The notes: a model not told the origin generated them from the letters alone. Positions 1-14,900 are shown, counted from the first letter of the stretch. The stretch: DNA of 64,000 nt from Tethya wilhelma (GCA_964030475.1 CAXIPT010000006.1:3269728-3333727); one strand, 5' to 3'. Made by a program: numbers and translations.

Positions 1-197
1 GCAAAAACAACAACAACAAAAATGCAAGGGATAATATATACAAGAATGTACTTGGCTACTTTGGTGGTCAAAGTATCATGGATACCACAAGCTTCTTGAC
101 AGAGTGAGAATGAATACATAAATATAATATATTATAATTATAATTATAATTATGTGCTGAAATACTTTTTAAAAGAATATTACAGGTGCATATGTAC

Positions 198-909
198 CTA
201 GCTGAGATCTTTGAAGCAATTTGCTCCAGAAAAACAGTCTCCGTGCAGGTTTGGGGTATTTCCTTAACCACACTACTGACTTGTTCCTTCTTCTTGTGAA
301 CCAACTTGTCCAGCAGTGTTGGCAGCTGTTGCTTCTGTCTCTTGCTACCACTAGGTCCCAGCAGCTGACTGGGGGAGGAGTCAGCCTTCCTCTTCACAGG
401 CTTGTAGTTTATCATGTCAAAAATGGGAGAGGGTCCTCTCTATTTATACAATAATTGGAAAGGGTGGGAAAAAATTACTAAAGAGCTTAGAATTAAAGAT
501 TTTACTAGTCTAGCGAGCCTAAACCCTCCTCCTACTATGCACGTGTAGAGATAGAGAGGAGGGGGGTCTATTGAGGCTCACTAGACTAAGATCTTCCTAG
601 CTAGATGTGTCAAGGGAAAGGGGATATGTTTGTGTCTACTTACATTGACTAGTTTGGACTGCTTTGGCGTTGATGATATGTGAGACTTTTCAGACGTTGT
701 TGACGACGGCTGAAGGACTTTGACTGGCTAGATGGTCAAAGTATGGATATAGTAATGTAAAAATTGACAAACATGACAGTCACTAGCTTACTTGCATGCC
801 TTTATTGTTACCAATCTCTCCTTTGCTCCACTGAGACAGTGTTACTATAAATAGAAAAAATAACAAACAAAATTAGTGCTTGCATAAAATTATGCATATA
901 GGTTTGGGA

Positions 910-967
<58 letters not shown>

Positions 968-2854
968 GTACCTTGTGTCAATGGAGAAACCGAAACACTT
1001 CTGTTCTCCTCTATCATCTGTTGCTCCATTTCATGATCAGTGCCAGACTCTGAAACATCATCTTTGAAAAAGTCATCACTAAAATCTTGCTCGAGTTCAC
1101 TAACGTCCAACAGCTCAAACGCTTCCATCTTCTCTCTATCACCATTGCTCTCTACTGATGGCATCTTCTTCTCTTTATCTTTGTCTAGCAGTGATGGTGA
1201 AGATTGGTCTCCGTGGGAACGATCTTCTTTGTCTCTTGTATCAGTGCCACAATCACCAACATGGCTGTTTTGATCATCTTCTATTGTGAATGTATTTTCA
1301 GAAACCTGTTCTTTCATTGAACCATCTTTCGTTGAAGAACCTGTTTGCTGTGATGGTAAACTGGCTTTCTTTGGGTTAGTTGTTCTTTTATCTGAAGAGC
1401 TGTCTTGCTCTTTGGCCTTTCTTTTATCATGTATTGGTGGAGCTACTTGCTTGGCTGGACCATAGAACTGACGGATGAGAGACTCCAGTGTAGTGAGAAT
1501 GAAATCCTATGGTGTAATAAACACATGCGCAGTTGGTCTTTATCTATTAAAATTTATTCTGATTCCAAGAAATGAGACAAAAAAATAGTAGTGCGTAATA
1601 CTAAAAGCAGCGAGGATAACAAGGCTGTAATCATTCCACCTCTTTGCTTGGAAATCAACTGGTAAAGGTTGTCAAAATCAAAAACACTACTGCAAAAAAA
1701 GCCTGAGAATAAGTACATGCCTCAGTGTTTGTACCGTACTTACTAGATTTTCAAGAAGGACTTGTGACTTGTTAGGATCCAAGTTAACGTCAAAGTCACT
1801 CGGAGGAATGTCGATCCTCACCACGGCAACAGGGTAGCGGCCACCTTGAGAGGGAAACCTCTCCAGATACAAACGTCTCACCAACTGTATAAACATTGAA
1901 TTAATAGTATACATTCATGCATTTGCACAGGGGCATTAATCAATTACCTTGACGACTGGTTTGATATCAACTGGACGCTTGTTTACAAGAACAAATAGAC
2001 GATCGGCAGTTGATCTTGAAACTAAAGATATGTTTTCTGTATTTGGCTTTGGTAGGAATGCATTGATCCTCACCATGGGGTTAAAACAATGATAGGTGAT
2101 GGGAGAGAGTTGCTGAAAAGTGGATGGACCGAAAAGGAGGGCTAAATTTGCCTTGTGATCGGTCGATTGGATCTTCTGCCAGATTGGACTTCGATTGTGC
2201 TTCAAGACGAGCCTCACGCCATGATGAGCAATTCCAAACGCCAACAAGAGATCTTCAACCTTCTTCAACTCTTCCCTGCAACGCTTGTCACTTTTATAGT
2301 ACATTTTTCTTACAGGTATAGTTTGAAATAATTTTTTCACCGAAACAACAGTTCCTTTTGACCCAGGACCAGGATTTTTCCCTACAACTTTTCCAGCATG
2401 GTTGATCGTATATGTAAATGCAACTTCATCTGTTTCAGTACACGTAGTGACGCTCAGTTCAGAGACAGCAGTTATTGATGTCAACGCCTCGCCACGAAAA
2501 CCGTAGGTCCGTAATGTGTGAATATCGTTGAATTCGTGAAGTTTTGAAGTGAAATGAGGCATCGCCATATAAGGAACATCCTCAGTCTTGATACCAGACC
2601 CATTGTCTCTCACTTCAATTAAATCTAGTCCAAATCTCTCCTGTATGTATAGCAAGAAAATGAGGATTTTTATATCACCATGTTCAAGTTTGGTTTTACT
2701 CACTCTATCTTACTAGTTTCACTTCTATGCTGGTTGCTTCAGCATCCAAGGAGTTCTCCACTAGCTCCTTGACGACAGCATATACTGATGTGATGACTTG
2801 AAAGCTGGAGAGAAGGTGTATTGCTTCGTTGCTGATGGGAAGAATGGAAGACAT
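198..2854 (-). CDS. PMS1: PMS1-type MutL mismatch-repair protein, 3' end outside the window
   Basis: MutL-family ATPase, which in animals pairs with MLH1 in post-replicative mismatch repair. Start chosen at the ATG at 2854 ([17 protein letters not shown]), matching the family's N-terminus. Exons by eye: 2714-2854, 1948-2640, about 1741-1885, about 971-1506, short exons near 787-845 and 650-725, and about 198-446. GHKL ATPase motifs are visible: ELVENSLDA (Mg/ATP-binding Asn), DNGSGI, and TYGFRGEAL in the ATP lid, followed by the MutL transducer region (VNKRPVD, then [13 protein letters not shown]). The next exons encode an acidic, Ser-rich linker as in PMS1 proteins. PMS1 is preferred over PMS2 or MLH1 because of the HFTSK and WQK contexts and the N-terminal residues. 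The C-terminal MLH1-binding part is not in the window. The two small exons at 650-845 are tentative. Confidence 0.88.
910..963 (+). repeat. (AC)n microsatellite in a PMS1 intron
   Basis: About 54 bp of AC, immediately beyond the donor of the PMS1 exon ending near 971. Confidence 0.92.
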
Positions 2855-2984
2855 GCTGAAAGTTCTTGTACATATATAAATTGTGCGCACGGTTATTGAC
2901 CAATGAGAGTGGAGAGTTTTGGAGGGAAAATTGAAAATAATTGGTGCTGCTGATTTCTATTTACAGCACACGTTTGCACATGTC
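2855..2984. promoter_or_regulatory. Short shared 5' region between divergent PMS1 and ORC3
   Basis: Only 130 bp separate the PMS1 start codon (minus strand) from the ORC3 start codon (plus strand). Both 5' UTRs and promoters must lie here or overlap the neighbouring gene. No convincing TATA box was seen. A bidirectional promoter is inferred from geometry only. Confidence 0.5.
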
Positions 2985-5900
2985 ATGGATTCAACATCTT
3001 CACTTTCCAAAGGCTGCTTTCTTTTCAACCCACAGCTTTCAAAGGGAAAGAAAAGAAAGACCATTCTCACAGGTGAGTTTCCTATGAATACATAATCTTG
3101 CCAGCTGCATTGTATTGTTCTAGCAGGCTCCTTTCAAAAGCTACCTCTGGAGAATGACAGAGATGTTGCTAAGAGAAACAAAGCCTACACCACCTGTTGG
3201 GAAACAGTGAAAGGGAGAATAGAGGTGAGTGAGTATTCTAATGATACAATGCTGTCAGTTTTGCTCCTTTTCTTTCAGGCTATCATAGCCAAACAGCACG
3301 ACAAGGTCATCATAGATCTCCTTCACTTCATCTTCTCCTCAAGCAACCAGCTAGAAGAACTCTTCCCCTCTTCCTCTGACAGAGAACCTTCAAAGAAATG
3401 GCTCTCCCCTCGACTTGAGATACCAACAGCTGCTCTCATTGCTGGAGTCAACATGCCTGACCACGAGGTACTCTTTAATCAGCTTCGTGCAAAGATACGC
3501 AAGGAAGGAATTAGTCCATACGTTGTCTGGCTCAAGTCCAAAGACTGCAATTCAGGTATTTCTCCATTTTGCATGTCACAGTGGCTGGTGGATTCACACA
3601 ATGTACTTGTTATATATACAAGTAGTGTAGGGTACATACTGTATTACATATTCCACCTAGTCTTGTTGTTATCTTAGCCTAGGGAATGCTATTGCTTTAT
3701 GGATACCTCAAGCTCAAAACTTGTGTTCACAGTTCACCAAATTCTTGCATTATTTTTAGGTATGAAGGCTACAATGAAGGAGTTATTGCTTCAACTAATG
3801 GATGAAGAAAAGGTATAATCTTTAGTCATTATAAGTATAGTCAAGAGTATATTAGGGTATAGGCCTGGCAGCCAGAGCTTCAGCTACTAGCCAGCTAGGC
3901 TGTGGGTATTTGGTAAAGGTCGTTGCAGAGGATGCGCAATATTATTAGCTGCGCGAACTTATGCGCCGTGCATGCAAATGCGCGAGCTGCTGAGCTGGCA
4001 TGCGCCCTTCAAATCAGTGAAAATGGCGTCGCCTCCCACCCAGCCTCAGCCTCGCTCTCGTGCTCAGAGACTAGGCTCCAAGGACTATGATCTAGTGGAG
4101 GAACTACCAAAAGGTCTGCAGTGTCCAATCTGTTGTGAGCTGATTGACAAACCCCACCTAACTGGTTGCTGTGGACACCACTTATGTGAAGACTGTATAG
4201 AAAACATCAAAAATGCTCAAATTGCTAATGTTAGGAATTGTCCCCTCTGTCAAGCCCCTTCATTCACTCATATGCTGGACCTTGGTAAACAGAGACTTGT
4301 CAATGAACTGAAGGTTTACTGTCCAAACCATGAAGGTGGGTGTGACTGGACTGGTCAGGTGTCTCACGTTGGGAAACACCTTGAAGCTGACTTGAGCAAA
4401 AATGGCTGCCTTTTTGAAGAACTTGAATGTAAGCACCCTGAATGCAACGAAATGATTCAACGCAAAGATCTAGACAAGCACCAGGATGAAAACTGTCCAT
4501 ATCGACCATTCAGTTGTGAACATTGCAAAGACTACAGTTCTTGCTATAAAGATGTCGTTGAAAAGCACTATCCTCTGTGTGATTTTTTCCCAGTAAGTTG
4601 CCCAAATAACTGTGGCGTAGAGCCGATTTTTCAAAGCAAAGTGAGTGAACATGTAGAAAATGATTGTGACCTTACAATAATTCCGTGTAGCTTTCGAATT
4701 GTTGGTTGTTTGGTTGAAAGAACACGAAAAGCCATGCTGCTTCATCACAAAACATGCCTCAGGTACCACAATGATCAGCTCATGAGTAAAATGGCAGCAT
4801 TGATCGGTCAGGTTGACTCCTTAGAAGCCAAGAATGCACAGCTACAAGCTTCTGTACAGTCTCTTCAAGAAGACCACAACACGCTTCAAAGTAAACACAC
4901 AAACTTGCTGAATCAGCATGCTGTGTTGGACACACGCCACACAGAGTTAGAGGACAAGCACGCTAAGTTAGAGGAAGATCACACGAAGCTTGGAGACCAA
5001 TACGTTAAACTCGAAGAACAGCAAACCAAGCTGAGCGACCAACACAGTAAGCTTGATAAAAGCCACAGCGATCTACTAGAGAAGCATGCTAAGCTTAATG
5101 CCGATCATGCCAAGCTGGAGGAACGTGTCACAGCAATGGTGACCCAGCATGCAGAGTTTGAAGATAAGCATACTGAACTAGATGGTCATCATACTAAACT
5201 TGAAGAAGAAATGAAGGTACAAAATGATGAGATTTTGAAAAAGGGTGAAAATTTAACCACCCGAATCGAAGCAGTTGAAGGTCAGTTACTAACGCTACCA
5301 AATCTGGAAGCACGGATCGGTCAATCTGAAAACAAACTGAAGGCTGCTAAGGAAAACATTGATCAAGAACACAAGGCACTGGAAGGCAAACTTAGAGAAG
5401 AATCTGCTTCACTTAAGAAACACAGTGAAGACCTGATGAAGGAGGAAAGTGGCAAGTTAAACACTCGAATCCAAAATGTAGATCAACGTCTACAAGATGA
5501 TCTTAAGAAGACTACAGATCATTCCAATCAGGAACTTCGAAAAGCTAAGGATGAATTCAATGGAAAACAAAAAGCACTTGAAGACAGACTTAGACAAGAA
5601 ACAGAGCAATCCTTGGCACAAAATGAACGATTACTAAGGAAGCAAAATGAGGATGTGGAAAGACAGGTACAAGATCTAATTGCACGTGTTAATCACTCTA
5701 AGAAGACTGCTGAAGACAAGTTTGAAAGAGAACACAGGGAGCTTGAAGAAACATTTCAGGCAAGACACAGAGATGTTCAAGCTAGAATAGAAGGTGTTGT
5801 TCAGAACATCAACTATGTAGAGGCTTCCTTAACCCCCAAACCCCCATTTGCGTTCACCGTGAGCCGATTCAACGAACGCAAAAGCAACAAAGAAGCTTTT

Positions 5901-8900
5901 GTCAGTCCTCCGTTCTACACCAAGAAGCGTGGCTACAAGATGTGTGTGAGGGTGGACGTCTGTGGCATGAATGATCACGTGGCCGTCTACTGTTGCATAA
6001 TGCGTGGTGAGCATGATGACAGACTTCAATGGCCTTTCAAAGGAGAGGTCGTGATTCATCTTCAAAATCATCTCGAAGACAAAGATCACTACGAAAGGAG
6101 GATTTTATTTGACGAACACGTCAGTGATAACAAATCAGGCAAAGTGAAGACTGGTGACAAGAACTATCTTCATGGCCTGTCTCAGTTTATTTCATATAAA
6201 GATTTGAACCGAAGAAAAAACCCTCAATATCTCAAAGGAGATGCTCTTGACTTTGCAATAACTCAAGTTATTACACCTGCCGAGGAAGAACAACAACCAC
6301 CAGCATAGTTTGATTATGTGTGTGTGTATAAATATATGTGAAGTTATGTAGCTACTTACATGTATATTTATGTAGATGTCTATAGTGTTTTATGTTCTTT
6401 GTTGAATTTGTGGGTGTTTTTGAATTAGTAGAGGAATGTATATCTTGCAATTTGCAAAAAATGATTTTATTTTTTTCTTTGCAATCTCTTTGGTAGCACT
6501 TGAGTAGTGATGAAGAAGACAGTGATATTCCCACTACCTTGTCATCCTCTCATAAACGAAGCTCTCGCTCTTTGCCCCTTTGCTCCATGGACGTCTTGTG
6601 CAGCTGGTACAAGGAGTCGTGTGACACCATGCACCAGCAGCTCAAGTCCTGTAGCTCTAGTTCTCCCCCTCCACCCCAAGGTGAGTGTTATTTAGAAATA
6701 ATTTTTATCATGATATCAAAACTAATGTTCCTCCTTGGTTGCAGTGCAACATCCTCCAGTTGTAATAATTGTTGAGGATTTTGAAGGATTTATACCAAGG
6801 ATATTGCAAGATCTTGTGCTTTCTCTAAGGTACAATGTCATGGCATGCTATTGAGCAAAAGTGGTTTGTGTGCAGATGTGACTGGTCCATTAAATTTTAT
6901 CAAGAGTGTATTAGGAAGAGTACGTAACTCATGTATGTTAGTATTGCGCTTATGTTGTGCATTGGTTGCATCACGAAATGTGTAAGATAAGTGGTCTTAT
7001 AAAAACATAGTGGTTACACTGTTCCAGCAGCTCTGCAGAACTGCAGTACTAATTGTTTTGACAAGTACAAGTTCTACTACGTGTCATGACGCCACTATCA
7101 CGCAGCTTGAGCTTGGCCCGCCTACGCAGCTACGTACTCTTCCTAATACACTCTTGATTTTATGTGGTTGTGGTTATTTGAAAACGTGGGTGGGGCTGAA
7201 ACACGTGATCGCGGAATGTGCTGTGCGCAAATTATGAAGCAACTTGATGCAAATCAGGGCTTCCGTTGTGCAATCAGACCCTGTCAAAAGACAAACGTAC
7301 AGGACACGTAGTTCAGTTCCTAAACGTGCGTAGAATCTGTGGAGAAGAGGGCTGTAGTCTCTAGCAGCTCACTAGCAAGCATTGGACCGAGGTAAGCTGT
7401 CGGATATAAATGTGCGTCTTTCTCTGAAAAAGGGCGTTCATTTTTTGTTCCATTTGATAAATTTATTTAGCTTTCTAGAGCCCTCCGTGACTGTCATGAC
7501 ATTGTAAGTAAAAGATGGCGTCAACTTCCTCCTACAAGAGTCATGCAGCTGTGAGCCACAAGGCCAGCAGGCCAACTCCCAATCTCACCAACCCCCTCCT
7601 GCAATCTCGTGTCTCCAAGACAACCACTTCTTCTTCCCTCTTGGTGTCTCACTCATCAGCAGTCGGTAGGTCAAAGCTTACAACCAAACAACCCACCGTC
7701 GCTGATCGTACTCCCAGCTCAAGTAGGGTCAAGAGTCAGACTAGTCTGACGAGTCAGTTGAGTCAAGATAAAACCACTTCGAGTTCGACCACTCTTCGTA
7801 GCTCCAGCTCTTCATCCCTTGGTAGCAGTCCCACTTTGACGCAAAAGTCGAGTCTTCTGACCAGCGGAACTTCACTTCTCCCTCACACCACTGCGTTGTC
7901 TTCATCTCGCTTGCTCACTAGTAACATTAGTGGTGGTAGCCATGTGGCAAAAAGGGAAACAAAATTGAGCTCGACACTGCTGGCTGGATCTTCCGGGAAA
8001 GGTTCCTCTCTACTTGGTTCCTCAAGCTCTCTCTCCTCCAAGCTAACTCTGTCTGGAGGAGCTTCAACCAGGCCACAATTGACGTCCTCCAGTTTGGGTA
8101 CCTCAACAAAAGTGAGTTCCAATCTTAGCTCATCTCTTTTGAAAACTAGTTTGACCAGTTCTACTGGTACTTCAATGAGTCATGCCATGGGTAGCAGCCG
8201 ATCACTGGGTGTGTCTTCGACTCTGAAGAGTGGTCTCAAACTGACAGCTGACACGACTGCTCCTCCCAAAGTGACGCCAACAACAGTAAGTTCTAGTCTT
8301 AAAACAAAGAGCCATTTGTTGACCCCCACTTCCAAGCCCAGTGGACACGCTGCAGGTAGTGTGAGCACTCGCAGCACAGCACTGAAAACCACAGCTGTCA
8401 AGAAACCTTCTCTCTATGGGGGAAGCTTATTGACCTCGAAGCCTGTGGAAACCATGCCCAAACATGCTACTTCTGAGAGTACACCCGAAGTTGTCAAAAG
8501 TGAGTCAGTCGTGTCGAAACCCATTACAGAGAGAACCGAAGGAGCTCCCCAATATGATTTCTCTGCTGCACGAGCAGAAAGTCCCGTCGAGCCAAAATTC
8601 CTTCCACCTGAGCTTGATACTTCAGTTCAAGAGCCCATTGCCCCTTTGGTTGACATAGTGGGAATGAAGACCACTCTGATCAATTCCGTTGCCACCTCCC
8701 TCCTGTGTTCTCCCGATTTTCACAGCTCCCATGACTCCACCCGACGCAGCCTCTACCAGCTAGGCGAGAAGTTGGCTCGTTACGATCCTGAGTTTGTTCT
8801 CAAGCTGGCTCTGTACACGCGATGCGATCTCAATATCAGGACCACGGCCAATTTTCTGTTGGCTCTTGCGGCCAACATACCAGCCTGTAGACCTTTTCTG

Positions 8901-11900
8901 AAGAAGTACTACTCTTCCTCCATCAGGCTTCCTTCTGACTGGATCGAAGTTGCCGAGATCTATCAAGCTTTTCATGATTCCTCTCTCAATTTTGGTGCTC
9001 TTCCGACAGCTCTTCGTAAAGTAATGGCTACGAAATTTTCCAGCTTTGATGCCTACCAGCTTGCCAAGTACAACAAGGACTCCTCCAAGCGTAAGAAGAA
9101 GAAAAAAGAAGCTGAAAAGGGGAAGAAAGAAGATGGAAAAAAGAAATATGAAAAGAGAGGTAGAAAGTCCCCTGTGAAGGAGCCACAAACAATGGCCAAG
9201 CAGCTGTTTGGAAAGAAACCTCGGGTGTCTCAAGAAACTTCCAGCTCAAGCTCTGACTCTGATGATTCGATCGTGAAAAGTGACGAAGAATCGGAAGAAG
9301 AAATCGAAAGGCTCACTTTCACCTTGAAACAGCTCATCCGAAAGATCCACATCACAGAACCAGTGGAGTACGTCATGTGTCTTGTTGGCAAACGTTATCC
9401 TGACGATACCGAAGCCTTTCGAAAGAGTCGCCTACCAGGAATGTGGGACCAAGATCGAGCCGGAAAGAGGATGAAGCTACCCACACCCGAAACCTGGGAG
9501 ACACAAGTCTCCACGAAAGGCAACAAAGCAAAAACGTGGGAGGATCTTATCGATCACGAAAAGCTTCCCTTCATGGCCATGCTTAGAAACCTTCGAAACC
9601 TGATCTTGGCTGGCGTGTCCCAGAAGCATCACCAATGGGCCATCCGCAAGTTGAACACTGAAAGAGCTGTCATCAACAGTAGGCAGTTTCCCTTCAGATT
9701 TTTTTCCGCTTACGAAGTTCTTGGTGAACTGGAAAAAATAGCCGATGGTATAGCACCTCCTGTGAGGAAAGGAGCAAAGAAGAGTAAGAAACCACCAAAA
9801 GAGCTTCCATCCATCGACAAGAAATTGCTCGAAAGGTACCGCACTGCCCTTGACAATGCCCTGAAGATTGCTACGTGCTACAACGTGAAGCCTATCAGTG
9901 GATCGACACTGATACTCTGCAACGTTGGCAGCAACATGGATCGTCCGTGCACGGCAGCAAGAGGTCTCGGGAAACCCCGCACTGTCTTTGAGATCGGCAT
10001 TCTCCTCGGCCTCATGTGCAAGTACTCGTGCGAAAAGTGCACAATGTTGATCTACGGTGATAACCACCACGCTGAAGTGCAACTCCAAGAAGGTACCATT
10101 TTACACAACATGGAGCAAGTCAAGGCAACCACCAATCGGGAGGGACTTTCATCTCGCGATGGTGTACTCCCGACCGCCTTCCTCACCAACATGCTCATCG
10201 GGCGCGAACCTGTGGACAACATTGTTGTACTCACGGATACGATGAAGCTTGACTCTCAAGACGGAAAGGCCATGATGGACTTCCTGAAGAAGTATCGTCA
10301 CCTTGTCAACCCCAACCTTCTCTTTGTGAGTGTTGACCTGAGTGGCCGATCCAGTGGTCTCTCCAGCACCATCACTCCCGAACACCCGAACGATATCTAT
10401 CTTGCCGGATATTCTGATCAAATCTTGAGATTCATAGCTGAGAGGGGTGACAGCGGACAACTCACATATGTGGACAACATCGACAAAGCTTACAACCTGA
10501 AAGCACTTACCCTGCCGTCGCTAGCTCCCACAATGAATGACGGTGCAGTACAACCGACTCTTGCTCCAGAGAAGGCCCTGCTTGCCGCCTCTCAAAACCA
10601 GCGATGGAGAAGTGTTCGTGTGTTCATATCCTCCACCTTCAGAGACATGCACGGAGAGAGAGACCTCCTCACACGTTTTGTCTTCCCCGAGCTTCGTGCT
10701 CGTGCCCACTCCAAGAAGATACAAGTCCATGAAGTCGACTTGCGCTGGGGAGTGACCGAAGAAGATGCAAGAAGCCACAAAGCCTTGGAAATCTGTCTTG
10801 GTGAGATTTCGAGAAGCCAGTACTTCATCGGTCTTCTTGGACAGCGATACGGATGGACGCAAGACGAGTACCATGTTCCTGATGCTCCTGAATTTGACTG
10901 GCTAAGAGATTTTCCACCTGGTAGATCCATCACTGAGATTGAGATGTATCATGCCGCTTTATGTGACACTGACAAAGCTTACAACAAAGCTTTCTTCTAC
11001 TTCAGAGATCCTTCGTTCATACCCACCATCCCGGAGCAATTCAGAGAGAATTTCGAAAGTGAAAGCCACGAAGCTCAACAGAAAATTGAAAGGTTGAAGA
11101 GCGATATTCTCACATCAGGCCTGGAGGTGTACAACGGCTACCCAGCTCGGTGGTTGGGACAAGTGGAAGAGAAGTCTTTAGCCGGTGGTCTTGAAGATTT
11201 TGGACAGAGGGTGTTACACAATCTGTGGAATGCCATTCAGATTGATTATCCTGATGACGAACTGGTTCAGGATCCTGTTGCGTATGCAAATTCTCTCCAC
11301 GAAGCTTTCTTGGAGAGCCGAGCCAGTTCCTTTGTTGGTAGGAGAGCTCTCCTCAAGCAAGCTCAGGATCTTGTTGAAGATGGAAGCGGTAAACTCGTTC
11401 TTGTAGCTGGTAAACCAGGCTCTGGAAAATCTGCCTTCATGGCTGCATTTGCTCAGCAGTATCTAGCCTCTGATGCTTGTACCTCTCCAAATTTATTGCT
11501 GTCACACTTTCTAGGAGCTGCTCCCGACTCCACTAACATTTCCTCCCTGTTGTCACGTCTCTGTCGTGAGATGAAACAAAGGTTTGGTCCCATTCTGGAG
11601 GTCCCTGAGGATTACACCGACATTGCCAAGGACTGGGTGGAGTTTCTTACACAGAGTGTCTCAAATGCTGGAGCCGGTAAGAAGCTAGTGGTGCTCATTG
11701 ATGGAATCGACCTGCTCGAAGACCAGCACAATGGACGCTCCATGGATTGGATTCCTGACAAGATACCCGATGGGGTCGTGATCTTACTGAGTGGAGTGGT
11801 GAGTGGATCTTGTGTTTCCAACCTGAGAAAGCGCCACCCTCCTCCTGAAGAGATTCTTATCGGAGCCATGGATATTTTCGACAAGGCCGAAATGGTACGT

Positions 11901-14900
11901 AGAAGGCTGTCTAAAAATCGTAAGAAATTGGACGAGTCACCTTTCAACAACCAAATGAAGATGTTGCTCACCAAGAAGGACGCTGTGAACCCTCTCTACC
12001 TCCATCTTGCTTGCGAGGAGCTTCGTGTCTTTGGTATTTTCGAGAAGGTGAATGCTTTCTTGAAGATGATGCCTCCTACCATCTCAAACTTGCTACAAGA
12101 CGTGCTACTCCGGCTGGAGAGGGAACACACCAGTGATGTCCTCTCGGCCGCACTTCTATTTCTCTCGATCGTTAGAAATGGTCTTCTCGAGCACGAGCTC
12201 TCAGGAGCACTCTCGCTCACTTTCACCGGGAAAGAAACTGCCAGTGGTGCCGTCATACTCTCGCCCATGGTGATGTCAAGACTGTTGAGAAGCTTGCAAT
12301 CATTCTTACAGCCTACTAGACAAGAGACTGCCAACCTACTCTCGCTGGCACACAAAGATATCGAGAAAGCTGTTCAGTCTCGATACATGAAGGGAGCTTC
12401 GGCGAGCAGGGAGAAAGACTTTCATAAACTCCTAGCCAATTATTTCTTGTCCGAAGCCGACCCATCTAGGGATGGAACTTTCAAGGGAAACAATGCTAGA
12501 GCTTTCAGTGAGTTACCTTACCATCTAATGGCTGCTGGTTCTTGGAAACAGCTCGAAGAGGTCGTTTGTAACATCCATTTTGTTGTTGCCAAGTGCCAAC
12601 TCGGTCTTGCTCAGCAACTTCTTGAAGATTACACACCCAGCTCTGGCTCTCTACCTTCTGCAAAAGCCAGAGAGCTAGCAAAGTTCATCAACCTACCAAA
12701 AGTGAACGAATACAAATCGTTTGTGTCACGAAATCTCCACGTTCTATCCAGTAACCCCACCCTGGCTCTCCAACAAGCTGTGAATGAACCAAACACATCT
12801 CAAGTTGCAAAAATCGCTGCCAATATCCTCCAAAGTCAATCTCACCCACTGATATCGTGGGTCAACAAACCCAGCCAAGTGAACCCCTGTAAGATGAAGA
12901 TATCGAGTCATACCGGCTCCATCACGTGTGTCTCAGTATCACCAGACAGCACGCACTTTGCAGTTGGATACAAAAACTGTGCCGTGAAGCTCTTCGAGGT
13001 AGCAACTGGCAAGGAGATTCACACATTCATCGGTCACGCTTCAGGAATCACAAGCACCTGTTTTGTCGGATCACATGCCGTCTGCTCTGCGTCACGTGAC
13101 CACACCTTGTCTCTGTGGGACATCAAGGATGGTATCCGTATTGCCGTCCTGAAGGGGCACTCTCGTCCTGTCCATGGATGTAGTGCCGACCAATCAGGGA
13201 AATTGATCGCATCTGTTTCTTGGGACACGTCGATCAAAGTTTGGGACGGACGAAGTGGAAAGATTGTCAGCACGCTACAGACGAAGGGACAGCACAACAC
13301 GCCCATCAATTGTGTCTCGCATCATCCCGAGGGGCAGATCATTGTCGTCGGTAGCTGGGACAAGACGTTGAAGATTTGGGACACACTTAGTCAGAAAAGA
13401 CTAAAAGTTCTCAAAGGACACAAGAGTTCTATTCAGGCTTGTACATATGCTCCTTCTGGTCGGCACATCGTGTCTGCAGCTCTGGACGGAGAGGTGAAGA
13501 TCTGGTCCACAAGGTCGGGTTCGGCCATCGGCACCATTGTTGGGCACCACTCTCCAGTGAATGGCGTGTCCTTTACACCGAACGGACAGTACCTTGTGAC
13601 TGCTTCGAGTGACAAACTCATCAAAGTGTGGTCGGGAAGTTTGGGGGAGCGCAAGCTATCGATGGGATCGTCGGAGTACGGTTTTGCTCACTGTCTCTAC
13701 CAACCTGACCTTCAGACCGTGCTCGTTGGCTATCACGATGGTCGTGTGAGAAAGTTCAATCTTCTCTCAGGTGTAGAAGTTTTTGCCGTGAAGCCTCACT
13801 CTGCTGAGATTATCAGTGTTGCGTATCATTCTAACATACACATGTCTGCTTCTGTAGATGGGTCTATCAAACTGTGGAGTCCAATAAGTCTTCCGAAATT
13901 TGTCGATCTTATCGGTCACAAAGCTCCTATCACGTGTGCTGTGTGGACGAAACACGGTTTTGCGTCTGCGTCCGAAGATCTTGCGATCCTTATCTGGTCT
14001 CACAACCCTCGGGACTACGCCAAAATGTTGGTCGGGTCTAGAGTGAAAGGGAAAGCTCCCAAGGACCTCACCTCTGCTCCCATTGCCACTCTTCGTGGAC
14101 ACACGGCCAAGGTTACTTCAATCTCTTTCTCGCACGATGGGCTCAAGATGGCTAGTGCCAGTCGAGACCTCAGTTTGATAGTGTGGGACACGTTCAGCCA
14201 CAAACCTATACAGACGCTCAATGCTTGCCACAAAGATTGGATCAACACTTGTGCATTTTCCAACACCTCGTCCGACTTTCTCGTGACCGGGTCCAACGAT
14301 TTCACTCTCAAAGTCTGGGATCTGAAGAGTGGTACAGCCAAGAGCACCTTCAAAGGACACACCTCTTCCATCAACTCTGTTGCTTTCTCTCAAGGTTGTA
14401 TCGTGTCTGGAGCCTTCGACGGCTCTGTGAAGGTGTGGTCTCACAAGGGAGTGGAGATCACCACCATGTTCTGCCACAAGCAGAGAGTGAACGCTTGCCT
14501 CGTGAGCATTCCTAGCTCGGCCATTTCTAGTTCAGATTGGGCCGATATTGTATCAGACGAAGAGGAATCGAAACAGAAAGTCAAACTCGATCTCATTGAG
14601 GTCATCACTGCCAGTGATGATGGGACCGTTGGCATTTGGAAGCCTTTTGTACCTCACGAAATCACCACGCTTGTCGGTCACTCTGATCGCGTTCTCTCTG
14701 TAGGTACGACCTTAAACAACGACATAATTTCTTGTTCGTTGGACGAGAGTGTCCGATTGTGGAGTCCCGGTCTCTCCTCCAAGCTGCTAAGTTTGAAGAC
14801 TGCCCTCAAGGGACACACCGGTCCCGTGTCTGCTGCTACAAGTATCCCAGCAACGGGAGGTGACTTAAAGTACATAGTGACGGGTGGTCGTGATGGTGCT

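Noticed and set aside
4260..4769. Minus-strand open frames opposite the TRAF zinc-finger region.
   Set aside because: Shadows of the TRAF frame, with no supporting structure.
9477..10460. Minus-strand open frames of 100-200 codons within TEP1.
   Set aside because: Antisense shadows of a strongly supported coding exon.
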